A program made the position numbers and the translations under genes. DNA of 64,000 nt from Lentibacillus amyloliquefaciens. Lineage in GTDB: Bacteria; Bacillota; Bacilli; Bacillales; Amphibacillaceae. The notes beneath the pieces were generated by a model, which saw nothing but the letters and a program-made list of their open reading frames with translations, was not told the DNA's origin and searched no databases. Position 1 is the first letter of the stretch, and each line of letters starts with the position of its first letter. The stretch is from NCBI RefSeq assembly GCF_001307805.1, contig NZ_CP013862.1, positions 3,224,001-3,288,000 on the forward strand, given 5' to 3'. Positions 56,796-64,000 of this stretch are shown piece after piece.

Positions 56796-57464
56796 ATGAA
56801 ACGGCTTTTTATACTGGTTGCTATTATATTTATGGTATCGATTTGGACACCGGATTCGATTCAGAAAGTGTGGAACGCGGATAAGTTGGAATCAATCAAC
56901 ATTGAAAAATGGACAGGGTCGGTAAAGGGATGGTTTGCTGAACAGGATATCTCAGGCTTGATTGAGGATTCGGCGGCGCACCTGGAAGAGCAATTAACAC
57001 AGCTTTTCCAATCATCGGAACCTGCTTCATCGCTTGAGGGGACTGACCCCTCTGAATCGGGGACTGACCCCTCTGAATTTGAGAAAGAAGTGGTCAAACT
57101 TGTGAATGACGAGCGGACACAGAGAGGTCTGGAACCGCTTGAAATGCATAATCGTTTGAGCGATCTCGCCCGAAAGAAATCCCGGGACATGAAGGACAAC
57201 AACTACTTCAGCCACACATCACCGACGTATGGATCGCCGTTTGATATGATGAACCAGTTCGATTTTAACTACCGTCTGGCCGGTGAAAATATTGCAGCGG
57301 GGCAGCGCAGCCCGGAGCAAGTAGTGGAAGGCTGGATGAGTAGCGAAGGCCACCGTGAAAATATTTTGAAGGAAGGCTTTACGCACATCGGTGTCGGCTA
57401 TGTTGAAGGGAATGGGTTCAAGTACGGAACTTACTGGACTCAACTGTTCATGACACCGAGGTAG
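56796..57464 (+). CDS. Exported CAP-domain (SCP/PR1-like, YkwD type) protein
   Basis: A 222-aa protein with an N-terminal signal or anchor helix (MKRLFILVAIIFMVSIWTP). The CAP domain (about 100-222) has VNDERTQRGLEPLEMHNRLSDLARKKS, YFSHTSPTYGSPFDMM, GENIAAGQ and GHRENILKEGFTHIGVGYV. A linker contains a tandem repeat GTDPSES/GTDPSEF encoded by two 21-bp copies of a GGGGACTGACCCC-type palindrome, an in-frame repeat insertion. Function of bacterial CAP proteins is uncertain. The usual short ribosome site GAAGGGG is present. Confidence 0.88.
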   Translation: MKRLFILVAIIFMVSIWTPDSIQKVWNADKLESINIEKWTGSVKGWFAEQDISGLIEDSAAHLEEQLTQLFQSSEPASSLEGTDPSESGTDPSEFEKEVVKLVNDERTQRGLEPLEMHNRLSDLARKKSRDMKDNNYFSHTSPTYGSPFDMMNQFDFNYRLAGENIAAGQRSPEQVVEGWMSSEGHRENILKEGFTHIGVGYVEGNGFKYGTYWTQLFMTPR

Positions 57465-57525
57465 GGGGGTCTGACCCTTTTATGGACCGTGAGATAATAA
57501 ATGCTGGAACTAAAGAGGAGGCGTC

Positions 57526-58080
57526 ATGTTGAAGTTAGTTGGCGTATCAGGAACATTGGCCGGGAATAAAACATCCAAGGCTGTTTATGATGTACTGGCA
57601 GCGGCTAAGATGCTGGATAAATCAGTAGAGATAGAACTCATAGATTTAAGGGATTACGACCTGTCATTCGCTGACGGATCCCCGCTTGCTTATTTTGAGG
57701 ATGACACCTGGCCGGTGGCTGAAAAAATCATGTCGGCAGATTGTTTGGTGTTTGGCACACCGATTTATCAAGCTTCAATCTCCGGCGTGTTGAAAAATCT
57801 GCTGGATCATATTCCGGAATATGCTTTCAAAAATAAAGTCACCGGCATTGTTGCAACAGGCTTGTCGGAGAAACATTTTCTTGTAACCGAATACCAGCTG
57901 AAACCCATTCTTTCTTATTTTAAAGGGCTGGTGCCAACAGAGAATGTTTTTGTTCAGAATGATTGCTTCAGTTTGGAAAGTGAAGAAATTATCGATAATC
58001 TGGTTGCAAAAAGGCTGCATAACCTTGCCGATGAAATCTTGTTTCTGCAGGGGAGTATCAACGAGCGGATGAAGCGGTGA
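57526..58080 (+). CDS. NADPH-dependent FMN reductase family protein
   Basis: A 184-aa flavodoxin-like protein. The FMN phosphate loop is GVSGTLAGNKTSKAV (residues 6-20), and FGTPIYQASISGVLKNLLDHI (about 85-105) is the family signature. It reduces flavins, azo compounds or quinones using NAD(P)H. AAAGAGGAGG precedes the ATG. It stands alone, between the CAP gene and repeats. Confidence 0.87.
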   Translation: MLKLVGVSGTLAGNKTSKAVYDVLAAAKMLDKSVEIELIDLRDYDLSFADGSPLAYFEDDTWPVAEKIMSADCLVFGTPIYQASISGVLKNLLDHIPEYAFKNKVTGIVATGLSEKHFLVTEYQLKPILSYFKGLVPTENVFVQNDCFSLESEEIIDNLVAKRLHNLADEILFLQGSINERMKR

Positions 58081-58309
58081 AGACACGGATTAATCCGGTA
58101 GCTTATGAGTCACTACTGCCTTTAGAGTGAGGTTAATAAAAGTGTGCGGGAGTCGTGCGAGAACGCTCCAAACTCGTGCAGGAATCCCCCGAAACTCGTG
58201 CGATCCCCCTAAATATGTGCGACTATCCTCATCAAAAAAAACCCTATCCGCAAATAACGGGTTCCGTTACCTATCGCAAAACTCTAATTTGCGCACTAAA
58301 ATGTATATT
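58081..58309 (+). other. Intergenic with 21-bp repeat array 5
   Basis: At about 58140-58230 four or five degenerate units (GAGTCGTGCGAGAACGC, AACTCGTGCAGGAATCC, AACTCGTGCGATCC, ATATGTGCGAC) with spacing 19-22 bp. No gene is visible in this stretch. Confidence 0.6.
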
Positions 58310-58340
58310 AAAAAGCACCGAAAATGCGGTGCTTTTTGTT
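58310..58340. terminator. Rho-independent terminator
   Basis: AAAAAGCACCG pairs with CGGTGCTTTTT around a 6-nt loop; it can act on both strands, ending the FMN reductase transcript or that of the Rpn remnant. Confidence 0.82.
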
Positions 58341-58521
58341 GATAAAAAATAACCCAGTTCAATTAAAACTGAGCTATACGTTATTTTTATTTTTCAGTTT
58401 TCTATTCAGCAATCGCCCGGTTGCGGAAAAGAAAAACACTGATGCACCGGTCTTCAATCCGTACAATAAGGAGACTATTTCACACTTTGAAGCAAAGGAG
58501 CCTTCTGTTCATGAACCTATA

Positions 58522-58911
58522 TTAATCATTTCTGTCTTGTTGATTTTTTAACTCCGTAATTTCTTTTTCGCTCAACCCTGTTAATTCGGCTACCTTTGGT
58601 ACATCCATACCATCGGATAATAAGTTAATTGCCACTTTTTTAATTCCTTTTTCTATCCCTTTACGTTCATAAGAAGTCATTAACTCCATAACTTTCGCCT
58701 CCTCATCGGGGTTTAAGTGTCTTACTTCTTCCTGCAATATATATTCTTCCTCGTCCGTGAGTTTTAAATACGTTTCAAAAAACGTGGTCAATTCGCGGTT
58801 TCGTGCCGGATCTAGTTCCAACCTCACGAGCATTCGTAAAAATTCCTTTTTCACTTCAATTTTCTCATCTTCAGTATACTCCATTTTGCTCATTAACGCA
58901 CCTGCCCATCG
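58522..58911 (-). pseudogene. Rpn-family (recombination-promoting nuclease/putative transposase) C-terminal remnant
   Basis: The frame reads GALMSKMEYTEDEKIEVKKEFLRML, then LTDEEEYILQEEVRHL and ERKGIEKGIKKVAINLL to the stop, matching the C-terminal third of Rpn/PD-(D/E)XK transposase-like proteins (about 300 aa). The first ATG is at 58893, but homology extends upstream to a stop at about 58911. The nuclease domain is missing; 21-bp array 6 begins there. A truncated, probably inactive gene. Confidence 0.72.
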
Positions 58912-58925
58912 CCGGGAGCAGCCTT

Positions 58926-59261
58926 AACTCGTGCGAGAAGCCCCGAAAGTCGTGCAGCAGGTGCTCCAACTCGTGCAGGAATCGCTCAAGCTCGTGTGGG
59001 AGCGGGCTCAACTCGAGCGGGAAGCGGTGAAACTCGAGCGAAAACGCCCCGAACTCGCGCGGGAATCGCTCAAACTTGAGCGAGAAGGTCCTCGACTTGA
59101 GCGAGAGCGTCTTCAAAACGAGCGAGAGAGCCCTCAACTCGTGCGGGAGGCGCTCCAACACCTGCAGGAATCATTCGAACTCGTGCGGTAGCGTCCCCAA
59201 CTCGTGCGAGAACACCCCGAACTCGAGCGAGAGTACCCTCAGCTCGTGCAGGCCCCCCAAG
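58926..59261. repeat. 21-bp tandem repeat array 6 (16 units)
   Basis: Sixteen units in perfect 21-bp register with no indel (unit 15 starts at 59220, exactly 294 bp after unit 1). The consensus first half is AACTCGTGCGGGA (variants CTCGAGCG, ACGAGCG); the second half is variable. Read in frame it gives heptads such as LVREALQ and LEREGPR, but no start signal or domain supports a gene. It abuts the Rpn remnant. Confidence 0.85.
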
Positions 59262-59281
59262 CCCAAGCCGCTCCTTACGTA

Positions 59282-59476
59282 CTAATCCTTTTCATCATTC
59301 ATCGCAACAGCCTCTTCCATCTCTTCTTCGTGCCACCCTTTGCAAACATCGACCCATTGCTTGGCAAATGAATAGTTAAATAGTTCATCCCCCGTTAATT
59401 CAATGGCTGAATTTTCACTTCCACACGCCGGGAACAGGCTATCAAAGCGTTTGAGGTGGGACAAAGTGTCAGACAT
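59282..59476 (-). CDS. Small hypothetical protein (64 aa), doubtful
   Basis: ATG at 59476 with GAGGAA about 13 nt upstream. The product is acidic with a ...SFAKQWVDVCKGWHEEEMEEAV... tail. I do not recognise it. The start codon lies inside the GGGACAA/TTGTCCC palindrome, which argues for a chance frame or a gene decayed by an element insertion. Confidence 0.3.
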   Translation of the reverse strand: MSDTLSHLKRFDSLFPACGSENSAIELTGDELFNYSFAKQWVDVCKGWHEEEMEEAVAMNDEKD

Positions 59477-59484
59477 CTTGTCCC
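59458..59484. repeat. Internally deleted GGGACAAA-type element
   Basis: GGGACAAAGTGT pairs with ACATCTTGTCCC, flanked outside by GAGGT and GATTCCTC. The ends match those of the elements at 22498 and 42985, with nearly the whole interior lost. Confidence 0.6.
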
Positions 59485-59557
59485 AGATTCCTCAACTGAT
59501 GCTCTCGAATTGATTTTATATTACAATACATAGTAGACGTATCAAACTGGACAGGAG

Positions 59558-60286
59558 GTGGTTGTTATATCAACTGAAAACGAAACTGAGATTATCGATG
59601 TGCTGATGAGGGATATGATTGATGGCAAGCTGAAGGGGGACATGAAGCTTCCATCTGAGAATCAATTGGCTGATCAATTCCAGGTTCCGCGGATGACCGT
59701 TCGCAATGCGCTGAATGTGCTGGAAGCGAGGGGTTATATTTACTCGCTGCAGGGAAAAGGGCGATTTTTAAAGAAGCGGACAAATCTGATACAGCTTCAC
59801 CTCACAGGCAAGGTTAGTTTCACGGATAAAATGATTCAGGCCGGCTATGATTTGAAAACGGAAATGATCGCATGTGAGCCGATTTCATTTGATGAAAAGA
59901 TTTACAGCATATTAAATGCAGACGAGCATCATACAATCTACCAATTATGCCGGCTGCGCTACATTGACGGTGAGCCCATGGCCATCCATAATTCATTCGT
60001 TAATGAGGCGAAGTTCCCTGGGATTGGACAAGATGGCCCGCATGTTACATCGATGTTCGCCTATTACAGGGATCTGGGTTATTCGGAATTCACGAGCAAC
60101 AGAAGCTTGATGAGTATTTCTTTCCCGACAGTCACAGAACAGGAGCTGCTCATGTGCAATCATATGGTGCCCCTGATTGTCGTTGAAAGCAATTGTATCG
60201 ATGTTGAAACGGGCAACATGCTTGAATACAGCAAAATCAACTACCGGAGCGAAAAATTCAAATATGACATAACGACTAACGACTGA
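59558..60286 (+). CDS. phnF: GntR-family transcriptional regulator, PhnF-like
   Basis: About 240 aa: winged HTH (LPSENQLADQFQVPRMTVRNALNVLEARGYIYSLQGKGRF, residues 25-70) and a UTRA ligand-binding domain (about 90-235, HTIYQLCRLRYIDGEPMAIHNSFV). The frame opens at GTG 59558, but that codon is part of the AGGAGG site. ATA at 59567 is 8 nt downstream of AGGAGG and may be the true, non-canonical start. Adjacent to phn genes, it probably represses them in answer to phosphonate or phosphate signals. A terminator separates it from phnG. Confidence 0.85.
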   Translation: MVVISTENETEIIDVLMRDMIDGKLKGDMKLPSENQLADQFQVPRMTVRNALNVLEARGYIYSLQGKGRFLKKRTNLIQLHLTGKVSFTDKMIQAGYDLKTEMIACEPISFDEKIYSILNADEHHTIYQLCRLRYIDGEPMAIHNSFVNEAKFPGIGQDGPHVTSMFAYYRDLGYSEFTSNRSLMSISFPTVTEQELLMCNHMVPLIVVESNCIDVETGNMLEYSKINYRSEKFKYDITTND

Positions 60287-60290
60287 ATGC

Positions 60291-60324
60291 GCATGTAGGG
60301 AAATGATCCTTGCATGCTTTTTTT
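60291..60324 (+). terminator. Rho-independent terminator after phnF
   Basis: GCATGTAGGGA pairs with TCCTTGCATGC (one wobble), followed by seven T. phnG and later genes need their own promoter. Confidence 0.82.
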
Positions 60325-60366
60325 GTTCGCTCGTCGTTCTCACCCCGCTTACCCATCTCCATTCAT

Positions 60367-60586
60367 TTTATCCCGCATGTAACTGGCAGCCATCCATGAA
60401 TCAAAGATTCACCAATTAGGATGAAAATAACTTTGGATTTTCATGGGAGTAGAACCCCCACCTCAAATGTTCGCGAAAACGATGAAGATTAGGTGGGGGA
60501 TCAACTGCCAGTAAATGTCCGATTCGTTCATCTAACAATCAGTGGAGGAAGAAAGAAACCCCCAACTGATTGAAGATTCACTTTAT
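60367..60586 (+). repeat. Dispersed two-hairpin element, copy 2
   Basis: Matches 279-437 from TTTATCCCGCATG to CACTTTAT, with about 62 extra bases after ACTGGCAG. The core hairpins are kept (ACCCCCACCT/AGGTGGGGG and CAATCAGTGG/CCAACTGATTG). It lies between the phnF terminator and phnG, as copy 1 lies between a terminator and a gene. The rest of the gap to 60676 holds only the phnG ribosome site. Confidence 0.75.
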
Positions 60587-60676
60587 GAATCTCATTTTTA
60601 CAAATACTTAACACGCACTTTATACACATCCACTTGGCGACAAGTTACGATGAATTTGTCAAGGAGGGATAACAAC

Positions 60677-61099
60677 ATGCGAAGGCGAAGACGGACAACA
60701 ATTTTAGTGAATGGCGATCCGAATCTCGCCGGGCGTTTGGCCGGTACGATCAGGCAAAACCATGATTGTCAGGAAATAATTGCACCGCATTATGGAATGA
60801 CCATGATCAAGACGCGTGAATCAGCCCGGAAATCTTTATTTTATTTAGGAGAAGTGCTTGTCACGGAAGCAAAAGTTGAAATTAACGACTGTGTTGGCAT
60901 TGGAATCGTGAATGGGATGCAGGATCAACTTGCAAAAGATTTGGCTGTCATTGATGCCGCCTATCAAGCAAATTTAAACGAGACAGTTGAATGGAATGAT
61001 GTCCTTCTGGCAGAAGAAAGAGACATCACACGAAAACGGGCTGAGTTGCAATCTGAATTGATGAATACGAAAGTCAATTTTGAAACGATGACCGAATAA
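60677..61099 (+). CDS. phnG: Phosphonate C-P lyase core subunit PhnG
   Basis: A 140-aa protein; ATG 60677 has AAGGAGGG upstream, and the longer frame from 60542 runs through the repeat element. LAGTIRQNHDCQEIIAPHYGMTMIKTRESARKSLFYLGEVLVTEAKVEI-type sequence is the family pattern. PhnG, H, I and J form the core complex that attaches the phosphonate to ribose triphosphate and cleaves the C-P bond. First gene of phnGHIJK. Confidence 0.92.
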   Translation: MRRRRRTTILVNGDPNLAGRLAGTIRQNHDCQEIIAPHYGMTMIKTRESARKSLFYLGEVLVTEAKVEINDCVGIGIVNGMQDQLAKDLAVIDAAYQANLNETVEWNDVLLAEERDITRKRAELQSELMNTKVNFETMTE

Positions 61100-61133
61100 C
61101 GACAAATAAAATTAAATGAATCGGAGTGATGAT

Positions 61134-61727
61134 ATGCCAGTCGATTACGTTCATGATCTGCAGAACGTCTACAGACAACTGCTGGACAGTATGGCACGTC
61201 CCGGGAAAATCAATGAACTCTTGAAAGAGCCGGAGCGATCGAATGAGAATCTGCCTTGTTTTGACGCGACGCTATTGACGGCTCTGACACTGCTTGACGG
61301 GGAAGTCACCTTTTATATCATTTCCGGGCAACAAGCCGAATTAGCGGATAAATTTTCATCATATACACTTGCCAAACAAACAGAAATCGATGAGGCGGAC
61401 TTCATTTTCGCCATGCAGGATGCACCTATTCAAGCCATCCTGGAGGGGTTGGACTGCTGCAAATGCGGCAGTCTGGAAAATCCGCAGCATTCGGCAACCT
61501 GGCTGATTGAAAGCAACACGCTTACGAATGATCCAAGTGTGACGTTGACAGGACCCGGCATCCAGCATTACGAGACGCTCCAAACGGAAGTCCCGCAAAC
61601 CATTTGGGCAAAACGGAATGCAATCAGTCAGGAGTTCCCGCTGGGGATTGATATGATTTTTATTGATGACAAGGCAAGAACGGCTTGTGTGCCACGATCA
61701 ACCATTGTGGATTGCGGGGTGGCTTAA
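61134..61727 (+). CDS. phnH: Phosphonate C-P lyase core subunit PhnH
   Basis: A 197-aa protein (ATG 61134, CGGAG upstream). Family segments: VYRQLLDSMARPGKINEL near the start, TLLDGEVTFYII, and the C-terminal LTGPGIQ...FPLGIDMIFID...PRST. Structural core subunit binding the PhnG/PhnI/PhnJ complex. Its stop is followed at once by the phnI ATG. Confidence 0.92.
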   Translation: MPVDYVHDLQNVYRQLLDSMARPGKINELLKEPERSNENLPCFDATLLTALTLLDGEVTFYIISGQQAELADKFSSYTLAKQTEIDEADFIFAMQDAPIQAILEGLDCCKCGSLENPQHSATWLIESNTLTNDPSVTLTGPGIQHYETLQTEVPQTIWAKRNAISQEFPLGIDMIFIDDKARTACVPRSTIVDCGVA

Positions 61728-62831
61728 ATGGGTTATGTCGCAGTCAAAGGCGGTACTGAAGCCATCGAAGCGTCCATACAACGGATAAAATATGAACGGT
61801 TAAACCACCAGCATACGATCGATGCCGCTGTGATTCAGGAAACCATGAAGCCCCTTATCGATCAGGTCATGTCAGAAAGCAGTCTCTATTCCAGGGAGCT
61901 TGCGGCGCTTGCCATTAAACAGGCACAGGGAAGCATGGAAGAAGCCGTGTTTCTGATGCGCGCCCATCGTTCCACACTGCCCAGGCTCTATTACAGCCAA
62001 ATAGTTGACCCTGAGGATATGTTTGTGAAACGGCGCATATCGGCCAGTTTCAAGGATATTCCCGGTGGGCAGCTGCTCGGATCAACGAATGATTACACCC
62101 ACCGGCTGCTGGATTTTGACTTGGCGCATGAAGCCCGGGAAACCATCGACGCATGGCTTCATGCTTATGAGAGGGACATGAAACAATCGGTAAAGACGGC
62201 TGAGGAAATCATATACTTTCCCAAAGTGGTTGATTATCTGCGGAAACAAGGGCTGTTTAATTGGGAGGAAATGAACGACACACCGCCCGATGACATCACG
62301 AAGGAAAGCCTGCAATTCCCTGCCTCGCGCAGTGCCAGGCTGCAGTCATTGACTCGGGGGCAGACGGGGGCTGTCACTTCACTTGGTTATGCTTCCTTGA
62401 GAGGCTATGGGCAGGTACACCCGACTGTCGGGGAAGTGCGCGTTGGTGATGCCCCAATTTACATTGAACATCCTAATGAAACTGATACGGACCGAGAGGA
62501 CGATTATTATATTGGTGATATTGAACTGACTGAAGTCGAATCGTTCGTCCCGGTCACGGTCAAAAATGAAGCCAATCAAAATGAACTCGACTTTGAAATC
62601 GGCTATGGCATCAGTTACGGCCAAAATGAAACAAAAGCGATTGCCATGAGTATCCTGGATCAATGCCTGGAGCACCCGGAAGCGGATTTCCCAACCCATG
62701 ATGAAGAGTTTGTTCTGTTACATATCGATTCTGTGGAGTCAACAGGGTTCATTTCACATTTGAAGCTTCCGCATTATGTCACCTTTCAGTCCAAACTTGA
62801 CAGTATCCGGCAAATCAAGGAAAGGAGTTGA
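61728..62831 (+). CDS. phnI: Phosphonate C-P lyase core subunit PhnI (ribosyl-triphosphate phosphonate synthase)
   Basis: A 367-aa protein beginning directly after the phnH stop (TAAATG). GYVAVKGGTEAIEASIQRIKYERL, QIVDPEDMFVKRRISASFKDIPGGQLLGSTNDYTHRLLDF-type and GYASLRGYGQVHPTVGEVRVG segments are diagnostic. It displaces adenine from ATP with phosphonate, helped by PhnG, H and L. Normal length; it overlaps the phnJ ribosome site. Confidence 0.95.
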   Translation: MGYVAVKGGTEAIEASIQRIKYERLNHQHTIDAAVIQETMKPLIDQVMSESSLYSRELAALAIKQAQGSMEEAVFLMRAHRSTLPRLYYSQIVDPEDMFVKRRISASFKDIPGGQLLGSTNDYTHRLLDFDLAHEARETIDAWLHAYERDMKQSVKTAEEIIYFPKVVDYLRKQGLFNWEEMNDTPPDDITKESLQFPASRSARLQSLTRGQTGAVTSLGYASLRGYGQVHPTVGEVRVGDAPIYIEHPNETDTDREDDYYIGDIELTEVESFVPVTVKNEANQNELDFEIGYGISYGQNETKAIAMSILDQCLEHPEADFPTHDEEFVLLHIDSVESTGFISHLKLPHYVTFQSKLDSIRQIKERS

Positions 62832-62836
62832 CCGCT

Positions 62837-63699
62837 ATGACGATGAAAACCCATTTCGCATTATTGGATGAAGGGTCGAAACGAGAAATCCGCCGTACCA
62901 CTTTAAAAGCTGTTGCCATTCCCGGTTACCAGGTCCCGTTTGCGTCAAGGGAGATGCCGATCGCACGCGGCTGGGGCACGGGCGGGTTGCAGATTACCCT
63001 GTCGATCATTGGCATGCAGGATATCCTGAAAGTGATTGACCAGGGTGCTGACGAATCCGTGAACGCCGTCAACATTAAAAAACTGGTGCAAGAAACAACA
63101 GGTGTGAATTTGACGGAACAAACTGGAGAAGCGTCAGTCATTCAATCGCGGCACCGCATCCCGGAAGTGCCGTTATCGGAGGATCAGATTATTGTTCTCC
63201 AGGTTCCGATGCCTGAACCATTAAGAGCTGTGGAAGCAAGTGAATACAAGACTAAAAAAATGCATGCTGAGCAGGAATACAGCGGCGCGTGGCTCATGCT
63301 GTTCGAACAGATCATGCAGTTCAACCGTACAGCTACGAATGCCGATCATCCCGTGCTCGTGAATCACCGCTACGTGATGGCGCCAAGTCCCATCCCGCGG
63401 TTTGACAATCATAAGATGCACCAGTCTGATGCTTTAATATTGCTGGGTGCCGGCAGAGAAAAGAAAATTTATGCCGTCCCCCCTACACCGATGTTGAACC
63501 GCTGGCGTTTGAGGATTATCCGTTCACGGTGGAATCGTTCGAAGGCTGTGCATGCAGGCTGTGCGGTGCAACCGATACATTCCTGGATGAGCTCACCGAC
63601 CCCGATACAGGTGAGACGGTTCATCAGTGCAACGATACAAGTTATTGCCTGGAACGCTTAAACAACTTAGAGCAGGAGGTGGACGAACTTCATGTCTGA
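62837..63699 (+). pseudogene. phnJ: Alpha-D-ribose 1-methylphosphonate 5-phosphate C-P lyase PhnJ, frameshifted
   Basis: Radical-SAM enzyme that breaks the C-P bond. The frame from ATG 62837 (AAAGGAG upstream) is good up to LLGAGREKKIYAVP (about 63480). It then slips in a run of six C (63478-63483). The next frame carries EPLAFEDYPFTVESFEG and the iron-sulfur/radical motif CRLCGATDTFLDELTDPDTG ... HQCNDTSYCLERL to the stop at 63697-63699. One more C would restore a 287-aa protein. Sequencing error is likely, since the motif is intact, but it is unproven. Confidence 0.9.
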
Positions 63700-64000
63700 G
63701 CAACCAATTCTTCAAGTCCGACATTTTAACAAACATTTTGGTCCCGGCTGTGGGCATTGCAGCCGGCCGGAAAACCGCGGGCTGGAGGGGAATTACTGCC
63801 CCGTCTGCGGCACGGTGTATGCCTGTGATGATGTTTCATTAGACTTATATCCCGGGGAAATTCTGGGGATCGTCGGCGAAAGCGGCAGCGGCAAATCGAC
63901 CTTGATGAAATGCCTGTATTTTGATGATGCGGCGACGTCCGGAACAGCCTTCATTCAGGATGAAAAGGTCGCTTTAAAAAATGTGTTTCAACTGTCATCA
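63692..64000 (+). CDS. phnK: Phosphonate C-P lyase system ATP-binding protein PhnK (partial)
   Basis: ATG 63692 overlaps the end of phnJ by 8 nt, with AGGAGGTGG upstream. It begins [20 protein letters not shown], contains a cysteine-rich insert ([11 protein letters not shown]...CPVCG) and Walker [13 protein letters not shown], then runs off the window. PhnK is an ABC-type ATPase that docks on the PhnGHIJ core rather than a transporter. Confidence 0.92.
   Translation, partial: MSEQPILQVRHFNKHFGPGCGHCSRPENRGLEGNYCPVCGTVYACDDVSLDLYPGEILGIVGESGSGKSTLMKCLYFDDAATSGTAFIQDEKVALKNVFQLSS

Noticed and set aside
58324..58551. 75-aa frame opposite the Rpn remnant
   Set aside because: It starts in a terminator stem, has low-complexity hydrophobic runs and no ribosome site.
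58931..59191. Heptad-repeat (coiled-coil) protein read through array 6
   Set aside because: It is explained by the 21-bp period, both strands are open for the same reason, and there is no ribosome site.
58926..59261. 21-bp array as a CRISPR array
   Set aside because: Repeat units vary, the spaced part is only about 8 nt, and no cas gene is present.

Overview
The window looks like a chromosomal segment from a moderately halophilic or alkaliphilic member of the Bacillaceae (Lentibacillus, Virgibacillus or Oceanobacillus type). The evidence is low-to-moderate G+C, AGGAGG-type ribosome binding sites, sigma-A promoters with cre-like sites, acidic secreted enzymes, PTS and PRD regulators, and several families of dispersed intergenic repeats. 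Genus-level placement is inference. No rRNA, tRNA or CRISPR array was seen.

Layout. 1-4004: secreted enzymes (a cut-off C-terminus, a serine beta-lactamase-like hydrolase and a gamma-glutamyltranspeptidase), all ending in the same FIMAH-like C-terminal domain. 4600-12968: a sialic acid (N-acetylneuraminate) operon: nanE, nanA, an SSS transporter, an unexpected fumarate-reductase-type flavoprotein, a frameshifted nanK, an RpiR-type regulator, an SGNH esterase and cutC. 12979-22495: transketolase, divergent from a PRD/PTS regulator, a galactitol-type PTS (gatABC), two zinc dehydrogenases, a DeoC-family aldolase and an overlooked 51-aa membrane peptide, together a polyol-phosphate pathway. 22797-37043: two SorC regulators, a GlpD-like flavoprotein (frameshifted), a third zinc dehydrogenase, a glucitol-type PTS (gutM-srlA-srlE-srlB), a COG4091/DRL-type oxidoreductase and a complete acetoin-dehydrogenase-type complex (E1a, E1b, E2, E3). 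One operator, with outer arms about TTACAA...TTGTAA, recurs at the promoters of these units, so they form one regulon. 37491-38444: a NERD protein between two 21-bp repeat arrays. 38718-56428: a xylan/xylose island (xynB, xylR, oligosaccharide ABC transporter, xylA, xylB, GH10 xylanase, xylFGH, Gfo/Idh oxidoreductase, galM) with two matching xylO palindromes. 56796-59500: a CAP-domain protein, an FMN reductase, a truncated Rpn nuclease and repeats. 59558-64000: phosphonate C-P lyase genes phnF, phnG, phnH, phnI, phnJ (frameshifted) and the start of phnK.

Most interesting hypothesis. The glucitol-type PTS operon carries a DRL/COG4091-like enzyme where the usual sorbitol-6-phosphate dehydrogenase would be, and it shares operators with an acetoin-dehydrogenase-type complex. 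DRL enzymes interconvert methylerythritol 4-phosphate and 1-deoxyxylulose 5-phosphate (DXP). DXP is a CH3-CO-CHOH-R ketol, like acetoin. Together these genes could degrade 2-C-methyltetrols: PTS uptake, MEP to DXP, then thiamine-dependent cleavage to acetyl-CoA plus glyceraldehyde 3-phosphate. This is inference from gene content and shared regulation.

The window also holds six arrays of a 21-bp repeat, all on the same strand. It holds a roughly 160-bp two-hairpin element in two copies and a family of elements ending in GGCTGGGACAAAA. Three genes (nanK, glpD, phnJ) each lack one base, at or next to a short homopolymer; sequencing error and real decay cannot be told apart here.
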